64,000 bases of DNA from Manis javanica (Eukaryota > Chordata > Mammalia > Pholidota > Manidae), in contig NC_133158.1 of the NCBI RefSeq assembly GCF_040802235.1, forward strand, positions 164,025,401-164,089,400, in the 5' to 3' direction. Numbering within the stretch: position 1 is the stretch's first letter; each line of letters begins with the position of its first letter. A model generated the notes under the pieces. That model searched no databases and had not been told where the DNA came from. It saw only the letters and a list, made by a program, of their open reading frames with translations. The translations under genes and the position numbers were made by a program. Shown one piece after another: positions 40,977 through 57,897 of this stretch.

Positions 40977-43900
40977 TATAAACAATAGGCAACATTTTGC
41001 ATATATTTAACATATCAATATATGTATCATTCTGCATCTTATTTTGCTCATATTATATAAAATTTATATACATTATATAATTGTGTATACATATATACAT
41101 ACACACAGTGTGTATACTTTAATGGCCATTCTGTATTTCATTACATATTAATCAGAAATCATTTATTTTTATTAGAGAACATTTAGTTTCCAGTTCTCAC
41201 TGTTACAAATCATGCCTCAGTGACCATTATTGTAGAGGTTACCTTTTGAGTAAGTTTTTTTTTCAAGTATTGGGATTACGGGGTCATAAGGAATGCAGAT
41301 CTTTAACTTTACCATGTACCTCAAATTGTCTGCTAGAATATTATATTCATTGCCTTTCACTATCCACGTATGCGATTTTCCATTTATTTTCCTTACCAGT
41401 AATTGAGATGGTCAGATTTTTAATTATTTCTAAACTGATGAACATGAAAATGTATCTCATGGATTATTTTATTGCTTTTTCCCCTTTCCCTGGTTACTAT
41501 TGAGATTGGGTATCTATTCATGTTTTTTGGTCACTTGGGTTTCTGTTTTTATTAGTTGTCAGTTTATATACTTGCCCATTTTTGAATGGGTTGTTTGACT
41601 TTTTCTTAATGTTGCAGTTCTTAAAAAATTATACATACTAATACTTTACCAGTTATGTGATTTGAAAATATTTTTTTCTGTCAGTGGTTTGCCATTCTCC
41701 TTTGTTTTAGTAACATTTCATGATCTGAAGTTTATCACTTATGGAATATATGTTATCATATTTAAGAAATCTTTTGCTGACCTAAAAAATGTTTACTTCT
41801 CAAATTTAAATATCTGATAGGACAATTCTATATGCTATCCTTCAAGTTATTTTAACCATTCTTGTCCTTTTTTCCTTTTTTGTGAATTATAAAGCCAGCC
41901 TGACAATTCCCATTAATGAGCCATTTGAAATTGATGAAATGCCTTTAATTTATATAATTTCAGGCAAAATGACCTTTAAACCAAACTTTGGTTTTCCAAT
42001 TCATGAATATTATCTCTCTTCATCTTTTCACATCTTATTTTTGTTCCTCAGTGATATAATAAATTTCTTTTAAAAACTCCAGTGAATATTATTGTGTACC
42101 CTCAGAGAATTGATACGTTGTTCTATTTTGTTTCTCTGAATTTGTAATAATTTCTCTTTAATTATTATGCATATGTAGAAATTATATTGTTTTAGATGTT
42201 CCATCTTCTAACCACAATTTTTGCTTAAATCTCTAATGTCTCTATACATTTGTGTCATCTTTTAGATTTTCTTCAGAGACACTCTAAATGTAATAGTTAT
42301 TACTAAATTCTTAGCCTGCTTGTTTTATACTCGGATGATATAAAGCATGCATATTAAAATCTTTAGGTTCAGGACTTGCTCATTTCTTTCTGTAATTTTC
42401 TTCAGTTATTTATGTTGTTATTTTAGCTCTACAAGCTCATTAGTTACATATTTTATATCATTTTTGTGTGTTCTTGGTAGACTACATTATTTTTCATCAA
42501 CTTTTGAAACATTGTATAAATTAGGTATTTTTGTTATAAATATTTGTATTATAAGTGCTTGTTTTTATCATTTTAATATTGCTGTCACATTATGTATATC
42601 TTTGTCTTCATGGCTTTCTTCCCTTAATTATATTTTGGTTGATAATGTCATGCCTTTGGTCATTGTATACTGTTTGTACTACTTTATTTTGAATGTCAAT
42701 ATATAGTTCTGTTACAGAAGTGTTTTGTTATAGCAGTATATAGCTTGCTTTAAAAAACTACACTCTACTTAAGTCATTTTTAGGGGCACTTATCTATATC
42801 GCCTCAGTATTTGGACTTATTTTTAAATCAGATATTTCTGTTGTTCACTGAGTACCATCATTTATTTCTCTTTTCTTCTTTCACCACCTCCCTCCCTTCT
42901 AACTTATGAAAGAATGATCAGCTTTTTTGTTACTTCTATCATATTTTTTCTCCTCCTTTCATCCTTTCCATCCTTCTTCCCTTTTGGTGTGCTGATTTAG
43001 AACCTACAACTCGCTATGTGCATGTTATTTTGTAATTGTTTAAATTTTACCCCATGTAAGTAATGCTAATTTTCCACTTAATTTAAATTTATTCTGCATG
43101 ACTATCTCATCTTACACCTGACAAGGCTTTTATTGTGTGCTAGCTGCCCATGTATCCTGTAGCCTGGCAGCTTGTCATCATTGCTTTGAAATTCACTGAG
43201 TGCTTTTAAACATAAAAAATAATGGTCTTATTATCAACAGTGAAATATTTTTATTGGTACATTTTATTAATTGCTGTTCTTGTCCTGTATATTCTCTGTG
43301 GTTTTTTATTTCATCTGGAAGAAATGCGTCCAGTAGAAATTTTGTTGGTTTGAATTCTGTGTGGTAACCTCACTATTTCTTGAGATGTTAGAAAATATCT
43401 TTACTTTGTCTTCACATTAGGAACATAATTGGTAGGTTATTATATTTTGACTTGACAGTTACTTTTCCAAAGCAATGCAAAAATATTACATTATCTTTTA
43501 GCATCATTTAGCTATTTTGCTTATGAACTTGTCCACTCTTCAAAATTATCTTTTGGTAGACTTTTTTTGTTGTCTTAGAAATATTATTTTTATTTCTCAC
43601 CTTCTGCAGTTTACTTTGATGTGTCTAGATGTGAGCTTATCTTTATCCTGCCCTATGCTAGGGATAGGCTTCCAAACTGGAAACAGCCATTTGTTCTATT
43701 GACTTCTTCTGCAAAGCCTATTCAAAGATATATGACTGAGACTATTTAAACTACTACTGTATGGGAATCTATCAGTACCTTTCCAGTTCAGTAGTTATTT
43801 TCCTAAGAGACCATGGCTATTCTAGTGGCATTTTATTAACTACATTATTTTATTTTCAAGATTCTAAATAGCTTTTTTTCCCATACCACCTGCTTTTATA
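40977..43900 (-). repeat. Probable ancient LINE remnant
   Basis: This long AT-rich stretch has a T-rich plus strand and phrases such as 'cttgcccatttttgaatggg' and 'ttaccagttatgtgatttg', typical of antisense old L1 or HAL1 elements. No open frame is conserved. An AT-rich microsatellite-like patch lies at 41060-41115. Family and exact limits are uncertain, and part may be unique DNA. Confidence 0.4.
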
Positions 43901-44769
43901 TTTCTGCTAATTGTGTTAACAACTTTCACGCTTAGTGTTTCACTATTCTTCATGCATTTTATAACTATTTATATAAAATATTTCGTCATTTTTTTTCTGT
44001 GAAAGTTTTTATTCTGTAAAATTAATTGCATGTTGAATAAATATATGCTATATAGGGGTTGGGTATTTTTCTTAGCCTTACTTTTCTCCATGTAATTTAT
44101 ATTTGTGTTGGCTAGCTCACCATGATTGTTTTATCAATTTATTTATCTATTTTCTCTCTGAATCACTGCTTTACCTACGCCCCTGATAGGAGTTGCCTCC
44201 ATTGGCACCACAGGGCCTTTGTCCAGAATTAGATGTTATAATGGCCTCTGGATCAATTGTCTCCAAAGTCACAGCTTTGATCATTGCTCAGAATTTATAT
44301 CCTATTTCTGGTCTATTGAGGATGTTTGTTTTATTTTTATGTGTGGAAAATTTGTTTTGGTTTTCTGTTTTTCAATCTTATCTCCCATGGTTAATTGCAT
44401 CAAAATGTGAGCTCATTTTGCCATTTTAACTGGAGGTCTTTGTGACTGTTTAAATACATTTTTGAGTCACCATAGGACTTTCCTTGTCTCTTTTTGTTCC
44501 TGATGTTATGGATCCTTGTCATATGCTCAATATTATTTAGCATCACTTTGGGAAAACTTCAGTTGTCATATGTTTTATTAGTTGAATTTTGTGAAATGGA
44601 AAATTGATTTCTTGCAGATTTGGAATTAGTTTCTCAAATTCTTTATTTCCTATGTAGAAAGTAAAGTGACATCTGATCTAAAATATGACTTGAGGTACCA
44701 CTGAAAGTAATAATATCTGAAATGTTATATGCAAACATTATATTAGGAAATGTGGGCATTTTACATGGG
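43901..44769. other. AT-rich DNA without recognised genes
   Basis: Only short open frames with no protein-like pattern are present. It may continue the old LINE to its left, but I see nothing diagnostic. Confidence 0.4.
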
Positions 44770-44995
44770 GGAGAGACAGGGTGACAGCATAGGATTCTGA
44801 AAACAACATTGGCTCTGGGTTAGGAATCAGGAATAAACTCTGGGCTTTTCTAGTAAATAAGTGAAAGAGGTTAAGAGGATCAGAACCTTCTTTGAAGTTT
44901 CTCTGAACCTTTGTTTCATCATTTGTAAAATTAAACTTTTGGGATACAGAACTACTAAGATTGTTTTTTAGCCCTAGTATATGATTCTGACATTC
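44770..44995 (+). repeat. MIR SINE fragment
   Basis: Successive motifs match the MIR consensus order: 'gcataggattctgaaaac', 'ggctctgggttaggaatc', 'gtttctctgaacctttgttt', 'catcatttgtaaaattaaa' and 'ctactaagattgtt'. The A/B-box-derived head is worn. Old SINEs of this kind are shared by all mammals. Confidence 0.6.
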
Positions 44996-46177
44996 TAACT
45001 GATGTTATGCTTCTCAACTGATGTCCAAAATTTGTAAGTTGCTTTAATCAGAGTAGAAGCAGTTTTTATAGAGGCTAGAACTGTAAAGGGGATAGATACA
45101 AAGGAGCCATTTGATTTACAAAAGAAAATAACTGGTGGTTAGACACAGGTAGAAAAATAAATCATAACAGAAAAGAAAATAGCCTGTCACACAGTAGTTC
45201 AGTTTCTGAAGAGTTATATTTTTTTCCTAGAAAAGAATATTTTACGTGTACAATTGAAAAAGTACAGGATTGTGTTTTCAATTTTTAAGTCTGAAAATGA
45301 CTTCAATCCACTGCTTAGTTTCTATTTTAGCCTTGAGCTTAAAAAGAATGCATAGAATTCAAATAAGCAGAGTGATAACACCAGCATACTTCACAGAGCC
45401 TCTCATTCAGTGCCTTGCTTTTTGTGGGTATAGAGGGAAATTGAGAAGTGTGCACTCACTTGCTGAAAAGGCAGAGAAAAACCATTCCAAGAATTTTGTT
45501 TTCTTATTACAGATATTTGAACATTTTAGAAATTTAGGTAATTATTTAATGATATTTATCATTTTTTTGATAATTTACTTAGTGCCAAGTATGTATACAA
45601 TGCTTTGTTTTATAGCTGAGGCCTTGAAATAGGCTTCCCCTAATTTACAGATAACACATTTTCAAAGGATAAAGTAGACTCAAAACTGTTAGCATGAATT
45701 CAGCTGAAAGCAAGAATTAAGTGAAAATCATGTTATTTCAGTACCTGTCCTCATATTTTAGCTCATGCTAGTTATGAGTTGTTTGTTGAATTGATTTTAA
45801 AGAGAGGGTTTAAATTCTGAGAATTTAAGGTAGGTAGAGATTTTAAAAATTCATCAGTCCAAGATGTACCTGCACATACCAGAGCTTTCTAGACTTCTTA
45901 ACAATCTTACACAGGGTCTAGAATCCCTTATGTAAAGGTCCTGGGTTTGATAATTCAATATTATATTTATTTATATATTTATATACTATTTATATTTGAT
46001 AAAACTATTTTATATTTTAAGATGATTTTTGCATATATTGTGTGTACATGTATACATATATAGTGGGCAGAAGTGCCTAAAGCAGAACATCATCAAATAA
46101 TTTTTTTTTGTAATAGCTATAACCAAAAAAAAAAAAAAAAAAAGGTTGTATTAGGTAGGATAAACAGTTCACATCAG
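44996..46177. other. AT-rich DNA, ends with a poly(A) tract
   Basis: No gene is seen. A run of about 21 A residues at 46123-46143 lies 35 bases before the GC-rich 5' end of the ROCK1 copy. It may be the tail of an older retroposon. AT-rich microsatellite-like sequence occurs at 45958-46065. Confidence 0.45.
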
Positions 46178-51085
<4,908 letters not shown>

Positions 51086-51506
51086 GATGAGACAGGGACC
51101 GTGGGATTAGGCAGAGTAGGATGAGGGCCTCTGGAGAAAAAGCAGAGCAAGATAATTACCATCAGAACAATGAAGCAATGTGCAAAGAAGTCCCTATTGG
51201 AACTCTGTGATAAGCATTACGCAAAGTCAAAGTCACACTAATTCTCTAGGGTAGAGATACCAGACTGGGAATATAGACATCTTCAGTGAGATCAGTTAAA
51301 ACTCAAAAGGCCAGCAGCAACTTAGCCTAGAATGTTTGAGTGTTCTGCAGATAAGGAAAAGTGTCTCAGCATAACCCGTGACTTCACTGTAAAATTTACC
51401 TTAGCCTAAAAGGTCCAGTTTATTCTAACCGTACCTATATGCTATATTTCCTTCTCTGATCCTAACCAAGTAATCTGCAACCTAGGAAAAAGACTAATTT
51501 AGTAAG
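51086..51506. other. Short region without recognised features
   Basis: Between the end of the ROCK1-like 3' UTR and the next LTR there is about 420 bases without a coding frame. It may include host flank of the ROCK1 insertion. I did not find a convincing target duplication or a poly(A) tail at 51085. Confidence 0.4.
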
Positions 51507-51816
51507 TATAAGGTTGAAGGCACTGGGGAGAGGGGTGAGCACGTCAGACACTGATGACGTGCCGTAGTCCCCAGCTGCTGCCCCCTACCAACCTGAAAAA
51601 TGTGCCTTAGGCTAGCCAATCCTGGCAACACTGTAAATCTAAGTCTGCCTCCCCCTATCTTCTTTAAAAACTCACTGCCTGCCCTGCTGAGTGTGACTTC
51701 CCCAGCCTGTGATAGGCAGACCACAGAACATCACCCGGGAATTTGCATTCAAATAAACTACCTGGCCCTTTCTTGCCTCTCTTTGCCTGCTTATTTCAGC
51801 TAGAACTTATCTTACA
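51507..51816 (+). repeat. Class I 5' LTR (same family as the solo LTR)
   Basis: A 310-base LTR runs from TATAAGGTTGAAGG (first dinucleotide TG changed to TA) to CTTATCTTACA. It aligns with the solo LTR at 40659-40971, including 'gccttaggctagccaatcct', 'tttaaaaactcactgcctg' and 'aacatcacccgggaa'. An AATAAA-like 'caaataaac' lies near 51751. A primer-site-like TGGTGCCTGAATTCCAGGA follows at 51819, possibly a worn tRNA-Phe site. Confidence 0.85.
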
Positions 51817-52180
51817 TTTGGTGCCTGAATTCCAGGAAGGAGCATGAGCATGGGGCCTCGACAAGCCATGGTGGTCCTGCACCCTCCTTCCCTGACCTGG
51901 GACCTCAGCCCGCTCTCCGCTGCATGGACTATTTTCCGGTGAGTCCCTCAGTTTCCCCCGGTCTGCTTCCTTTCCTAACTCCATTTCACCTGGTCCATTA
52001 GAAATCAGACGTATGTCCAGGTGAGGGCATCCGGCCCTTTGGGCATCCAGCCCACCCTCTGTGGGCATCCAGCCTGCCCCTGACCCTACAGTGTGGGAGA
52101 CATCCCTCACCCAGGCTCCCAGGATGTCTCCCCTGACTTGGCGTGCTTGGGACGCTGGGCACTCCTCTCAGCGGGATTAG

Positions 52181-52840
52181 TTGGGAAGTGGCGCAGACAA
52201 GGGGAATCAGCCCTCAAAAGTGGAGGCTCAGACCCTGTTGCGGTGTCTCATTTCTAATTTGGCTACTCTATATTTGTCCCGGGAAGTTTGCAAATGGAAG
52301 CTAGTCTTTCTTTACTCTGAGGCCGGGCCTCAGTATCCCTTAGACAATCAATCTCGCTGGCCCCCTGAGGGAAGTTTCAATTTTGGCCTCCTCACTGACT
52401 TGATTAATTATTACCACTAGAGTGGAGAGTAGAGTGAAATCCCGTATGTGCAGGCTTTTTGGACTTTGCACTCCTGCCCAGACCTTTATGTTAAGTGTTC
52501 AATGACTCAGGTTCTCCTAGCCTGATCTCCAGATAAAGATTGTCAGCCTCTTAGTCTGTCCAGTCCTTCTTCCTTTTCAGATTCGCCAGAAGACCTCAGT
52601 CGCCTGCCTCCCTCAGCTCGTGATGCCACCTCCCTCCACCACCATCTTTAAGTCCTTTGTCTTCACACGTGTTGCCCCCAGATTAAAGTCCTACATTCTC
52701 AACCATGCCATTGTACTGCTCTCCTCTTCCAGTGACTGCACCACCCCGTCCTCCTTTCCTTCTGCCTTCACAGCCCTCTTCCACCACCAGAACACGCTCT
52801 TCCCACCCTCTGGTTCCGGAAGCCACAGACAGGAAGCTGA
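52181..52840 (+). pseudogene. gag: Class I gag start (matrix and proline/serine-rich part)
   Basis: The frame at 52181-52420 starts MGSGADKGNQPSKVEAQTLL and contains QYPLDNQSRWPPEGSFNFGL, close in pattern to the PLDN...W-P matrix motif of the ERV-F copies in this window. It stops at 52420. Similarity to gag with Pro/Ser-rich composition continues to about 52840 in broken frames. Beyond that the sequence passes into the non-coding module, so the rest of gag and pol is missing. Confidence 0.7.
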
Positions 52841-52844
52841 GAGG

Positions 52845-53738
52845 GAAGGCAATTGAGTATCAGTGACTCAAGTCTTTATATCAGTTTGTCTGTCTGTGTA
52901 TATGTTTTTGTGTAAGAGGTGTTGCTGACTGTAGTCGTGTCTGTAGTTGTGTCTCAGTTTGTATGTTTGTGTCTAAGTGTGTAAATGAAAAATATTTTCC
53001 TACCTCCAGATGGTATTAATAAAAATAAAAAAAAGGCACTTGTGAAAATTGGGCATTCTAAAACTTCCAGAAAATCTGATAAAAAAATGTTAAGCATTAA
53101 TGTTAATTTGCGTTTGGCCGAGGCAGGCATGTCCTTGTGGTTATCAGCTGCCTAAGTTTACCTAAGGTCATTTAAGTTGATGTTATCTGCTAAATCTTTT
53201 AAGAATAGAATGCTTAAAGGCTTAGCTTTGTTTAATATTCAGTAAAGGTCTTGTAAGTAATCTAGCATAGTTGTTATGAATGAGTGAACTAAGTAACTGT
53301 GGCAAGAGAACACCTTTTTAATTGTGTGTTACAGTGTGTATACCTATCTACAGCCTAAAAATCTTTGTGGTAACCTAAAACCTTAAAATTTTGCTAAGTT
53401 AAAAAGATATACTTTGTGCTTAGTGAGAGATTGTATTGTAAAGCTCATAGTTAACAGAAATTATAAAATGTTCATAAATTTGTCAATCCAAACAATGCTA
53501 GTGTAACAGTTTACAATAGCCTGCCTCTCAGTGTTCACTAAAAATTAAGGTACCTAATAGTTTTAACTTCTAATTAAAACTACTTAAAGTAATAAGAAAA
53601 ATATTTCTGCATCCTAAAGAATGTGTCTTTTGATAAAAGTAAGTAACTTTGTTCTAAAGTACAGCTGTTTTTACAGAGAGAACTCTAAATGTAAAAAGAA
53701 GGTTATAGAAAGTTTGTAGAAGAATTTAATATGGTCAT
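52845..53738 (+). other. Non-coding ERV-associated module, left part
   Basis: It begins 'gaaggcaattgagtatcag' and is AT-rich without open frames. It matches the minus strand of about 16670-15800 in the other half of the window. It is interrupted at GTCAT (53734-53738) by the ERV-F provirus and resumes at 62325. It may be internal sequence of the class I ERV whose LTR is at 51507. Confidence 0.75.
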
Positions 53739-53994
53739 TGAAGGGTCCCCACCCATAAGCTGGCGAACTTCCTGCTTCTCTTCCGGGTCCTCCTGAAGGG
53801 TCTTCCCGCCGGCACCACATGAAGCCCAATCACCTCTCTCCCCCCTCCCAATCCCAGCACCTAGCCAATAGCCACCAGCCCCGTAGAAGTAACACCACAA
53901 TCACCCCATGCCTCTTCCTATATAACCCAGCACCTTTCCCTAATAAAGCGGAATTCTCCGGTGAATTGCTGCTGTGTGTCGCTCCTTCCTTTCA
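53739..53994 (+). repeat. 5' LTR of ERV-F copy 2
   Basis: It has TGAAGGGTCC...CTTTCA ends, a TATA-like 'cctatataaccc' near 53917 and AATAAA at 53942. It has an extra 'ctcctgaagggtct' segment near 53790 relative to the 3' LTR. Confidence 0.93.
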
Positions 53995-53995
53995 T

Positions 53996-54013
53996 TGGTG
54001 TTGAAACCCGGGA
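53996..54013 (+). other. Primer binding site, tRNA-Phe type
   Basis: TGGTGTTGAAACCCGGGA differs from a perfect tRNA-Phe site at two bases. A second, degenerate LTR-end/primer-like phrase occurs in the leader at 54313-54329. Confidence 0.85.
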
Positions 54014-54125
54014 GACGGGACACCCCAACTGAGCCCCGTCTTCCCCCCGACACCAGCATCAGCTTGCCCTCGTCCTCTTTTTCCGGCGCTGGCTCCTCAC
54101 ACTCTCCACTCCTCTATGGCATTTG

Positions 54126-54502
54126 GGTAAGTTTTCCCCCAGAGTGGGCCGCTCTTCCCCGAGCTATTGCAGCGCCATTGACCGTGATCATCCGGCAAGG
54201 CTCTGATGCTCGGGGACGAGGAGGGCACTCTCCCCGCCTCAGGCCTTCACGGCTGCGGTGGACCCTCAGGCCCCTCCTCCAACAGTCATAAACACACTCA
54301 CTGCCCCTTCATTTCATTAGTGCTGAAACTCTTCGGGTAAAGTTTCCCTAGGGTGGGCCACTCTTCCCCAAGCTATCGTAGCGCCATTGACCATGATCGT
54401 CCAGCAAGGCCCTGACACTAAGGGACAAGGAGGGAACTCTCCCCGCCTCAGGCCTTCACTGCTGCGGCGGACCCTCAGGCCCCTCCTCCAACAGCCATAA
54501 AC
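54126..54502 (+). repeat. Duplicated leader block with splice-donor-like starts
   Basis: Two related blocks of about 165-170 bases start 'gtaagttttcccc' (54126) and 'gtaaagtttcccta' (54337) and both end 'caacag(c/t)cataaac'. The first start is a good splice donor and probably served env mRNA splicing. The second copy is preceded by a shortened copy of the LTR end and primer region. Copy 1 of the provirus has the same arrangement. Confidence 0.8.
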
Positions 54503-54785
54503 GAGGTGACTCCTTTGCAAATGAGAACGCTCCCTTTTTCCCCCCTTCCTCCTTCCGTTCCGTCTGCCGAAAATTCCTGGTACTAGGTTCCTCGTGACTC
54601 CGGCACTCTGCCTTCTTAGAGAAGTTTGGGTGATGACCCACACTTCCTAAGAAATTTCAATTCGTATACGAGTTTCCACAGACCACCAAGGGTCATCGGG
54701 GACACCCTTTGTCTCCTTGCAGTCTGCTCCCAGTCTGAGGATCTCCTTTCATCTACCTGTTTGTCTCCTCCTCTGTCCTTTAGCC

Positions 54786-56526
54786 ATGGGAGCCTCCTCA
54801 TCCCTCCCTGAAAGTTCACCTCTTGAATGCCTGCTCAAGCATCTAGCTACCCTCTCCCTGACACCCGATATAAAACCAAAACTTCTCTGTAAATACTGCT
54901 CCCAAGATGGCCGACATACGCCCTAGACAATAACAACCAATGGCACGCAGGGGGAACTTTTGATCCTAGCATCACTTGCGATCTTTTTAACTACTGCCAG
55001 CGCCTGAAAAAATGGAAGGAGATTCCCTATATCGAAGCTTTTCGCCTCCTAGCTCAAAATACAAGCCTCTGCACCACCTGTTCCCTGCCCCAAGTTCTCC
55101 TAGCCTGCAAGCCGTCTCCCTCCCCTCCACACACTCCCAGTCCCTCTTCAATTACCTTTGACCCAGCCGACGAGCCTCCGCCATTCAGGCTTCCCCCTTC
55201 GGCCCCTCCCCCTCCTACAATCCCTCCGCGGTCTACCACCTTCCCCGCAGCCTCCACCTCCTCCCTGCAGAAGCCTCCCGTCCTCTCCCTTCCTCCTCCT
55301 CTCCTACAACAGCCCCTCCCCCTTCCTCCACCACCGCTGTCCCCACCGCCTCCACCTCCTCCCCTGCAGAAGCCTCCCATCCTCTCCCTTCCCCCTCCTC
55401 TCCTTCCTACACCACCATCTCCTCCCCCACCTCACCCCCTCCGCCTTCGTCCCCCTCGTCACCCCCCCCGCAGATCGAGCCTGAGCCTTTCAGCCCCTGT
55501 AAGTCCCAGGAGCCTTCTCCGTCTTTGCCCCCTCAGACTCGGTCCCGAGGGCCTCCCAAAATTATCGTCCCTCTCCAGGAGGTAGCAGGATCCAAAGGCA
55601 CCGTGCACGTTCACGTCCCTTTCTCCTTAGATTTAGCCCAACTTGAGAAATGCCTAGGTTCCTTTTCCACTGATCCCACAACATACATCAGGGAGTTTCA
55701 ATGGACCCTCCAGTCTTACAGCCTCACACATCATGAAATTTCATGCTCCTGGCCAATACCCTCCTCCCTGAAGAGCATAGACAAGTTTGGGACTTCGCCC
55801 AAACGCATGCTACCAAAACCCACAGGACTGACCCCACCTATCCCCCTGGCCCCACGGCTGTCCCCGAACAAGACCCACACTGGGATTATAACACCGCCGT
55901 GGGTCTCCGCTCTCGAGATATCTTCGCCTGCTGCTTAATAGCAGGTCTGAAAAAGGCAGCTTGTAAAGTAGATAATTTGCAAAAGCTCCAAGACATAATT
56001 CAAAGGAGGGAGGAAACTCCCTCTGAGTTCTTAGACAAACTCACTCAAGCCCTATTACAGTATACCAGCCTAGACCCAGAAACACGGAAGACATGTCCTT
56101 ATGACATACTTCCTAGCTCAAAGCTACCCCAACATTAAAGCTAAACTCAAGAAGTTAGAACAGGGCCCTGCTACCCCACAGACTGAGATCCTAACAGTGG
56201 CCTTTAAAGTCTTCCACAACCGGGAGGAGGAGAAAGAATGCCGTAAACAAAAGGCTGATCAGGCCAATTTCCAAATGTTGGCCCAGCTGATAAAACCACA
56301 ACCTGGGCGCCCCTCTACAAACAAGCCCCCCCCAGGAGCTTGTTTCAAGTGCAGAAAAGGACATTGGTCAAGAGCATGCCCCTCCCCCAGATCTCCTACC
56401 ACCCCATGCCCCAGATGCCACAAAAAGGGCCACTGGGGGTCTGATTGCCCAACCACCCGAAGGGGAGGCTGGACGAACAACCCCCATCCTAAGCCCGCCA
56501 TAGTGGGGCTGGCAGAAGAAGATTGA
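54786..56526 (+). pseudogene. gag: gag, frameshifted
   Basis: ATG 54786 opens MGASSSLPESSPLECLLKHL (matrix). A one-base deletion at about 54908 shifts the frame. A long proline-rich linker (55060-55500) is followed by capsid starting PFSLDLAQLEKCLGSFS (55618). A second frameshift lies near 55738, then a major-homology-like region near 56005-56050, and a third break near 56090. Nucleocapsid has two CCHC knuckles: CFKCRKGHWSRAC, one residue short of the usual spacing, and CPRCHKKGHWGSDC, intact. Gag ends at UGA 56524-56526. Gag would assemble the particle. Confidence 0.9.
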
Positions 56527-56790
56527 CAGGGCCCGGGGGCTTCTCGCCCGACCATTTCCATCACCAAACAGGAGCCCAGGGTTACTTTAATAGTAGACGG
56601 TCACCCGATCTTCTTCCTCCTAGACACAGGAGCCACCTTCTCAGTCTTGTGAGAATACCGGGGCCCTACCACGCCTGCCATTACTCCTATAGTCAGGGTA
56701 GGAGGTAAACAGATTTTCCCATTAAAAACCACCCCCCTTTTATGCACAATCCAGGACAATCCAATACCTTTTTCCCACTCCTTCCTAGTT
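56527..56790 (+). pseudogene. pro: Protease, in frame after the gag UGA
   Basis: In the same frame as gag, the sequence after the UGA reads into FFLLDTGATFSVL, with the catalytic Asp codon at 56623-56625. An in-frame UGA at 56650-56652 then interrupts it; copy 1 has CGA there. The arrangement (gag, stop, pro-pol in frame) indicates readthrough expression as in gammaretroviruses. Confidence 0.85.
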
Positions 56791-57897
56791 ATGCCCCAGT
56801 GTCCCATCCCTTTACTAGGACGGGATATCCTTTCTCTCCTCCATGTTTCCATAACTATATCTACTCCCACAGCCCCCAGTACCCCCTTTCTGATGGCCCT
56901 CATAGCCGATGACCCCAATGAAAGCTCCAGTTCCGCCCTCATACACCCTGTAAATCCCAAAGTTTGGGACATTACAAGCCCCTCCGTGGCTCTATGTCCT
57001 CCTGCCTCTATCAAATTACATGATCCCTCTCGGTGTATCTGTCAGGCCCAATACCCCCTAACCACTTCAGCCCTCATAGGCCTCCAACCCATCATTCAAG
57101 ATCTCTTAAACAAAAACTACCTCACACCCACTCACTCCCCATTTAATACCCCCATATTAGCTGTTAAAAAAACCAACGGATCTTTCCGCCTTGTCCAAGA
57201 CCTTCGTCTCATCAACATGGCCGTTGTCCCTATCCATCCCTTGGTTACAAATCCATACACCCTTTTATCATATATCCCTGACTCGGCATCCCACTTCTCA
57301 GTCCTAGATCTCAAGGACGCATTTTTGTCTATCACTCTAGACCCCTCCTCCCAAGATTTTTTCGCCTTCACCTGGATGGACCCATACACAAGACATTCTG
57401 AACAACTCACTTGGACAATTTTGCCACAAGGCTTCCGAGATAGTCCCCATATTTTTGGACAGGTCCTAGATCAGGACCTCAAACAGTTTCATCATGATCA
57501 CTCCGAGTCTACCTTCTTACAATACGTGGACGATCTTCTACTCTGCAGTCCCTCGTGGGAACAGTCTCAACTTGACACTGCCTCCCTACTTAACCTTCTA
57601 GCTTCCAGATGTTACCGGGTATCCCCTGTCAAAACTCAAATCTCTTCCCCTTCTGTCACTTACCTTGGATTCCTTCTATCTCAACAAAGAAAGTCCATTA
57701 CCTTAGACAGAAAGCGACTCCTCTCTGACCTGCCTGTTCCCAAAACCAAGACAGAAATCCTTTCCTTTCTAGGCCTAGCTAGGTATTTTAGAGCATGGAT
57801 CCCTAACTTCTCCCTGTTGGCAAGACCCCTATACGACCTCAGCAAGGGCCCCCCTGAAGAACCATTATCCTCCTTACCCCGAAACTCCTTCATTTAG
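56791..57897 (+). pseudogene. pol: Protease end and reverse transcriptase (368-codon open frame)
   Basis: The open frame starts in the end of protease (CPIPLLGRDIL) and covers most of RT. It has FRLVQDLRLIN, then FSVLDLKDAFLSI with the first Asp, LPQGFRDSPHIFGQ, and the active-site motif YVDD at residues 245-248 (57523-57534). VTYLGFLLSQ and LSFLGLARYFRAWIPNFS follow. A TAG at 57895 ends it, and RT/connection similarity continues in the same frame beyond. The catalytic residues I can see are intact. YVDD and the LPQGF motif are of class I/gammaretroviral type. Confidence 0.93.

Noticed and set aside
41246..44429. Several open frames of 60-120 codons in AT-rich DNA
   Set aside because: Composition is Phe/Leu/Ile/Ser-rich as expected from T-rich sequence, with no motif, and the region looks like an old antisense LINE.
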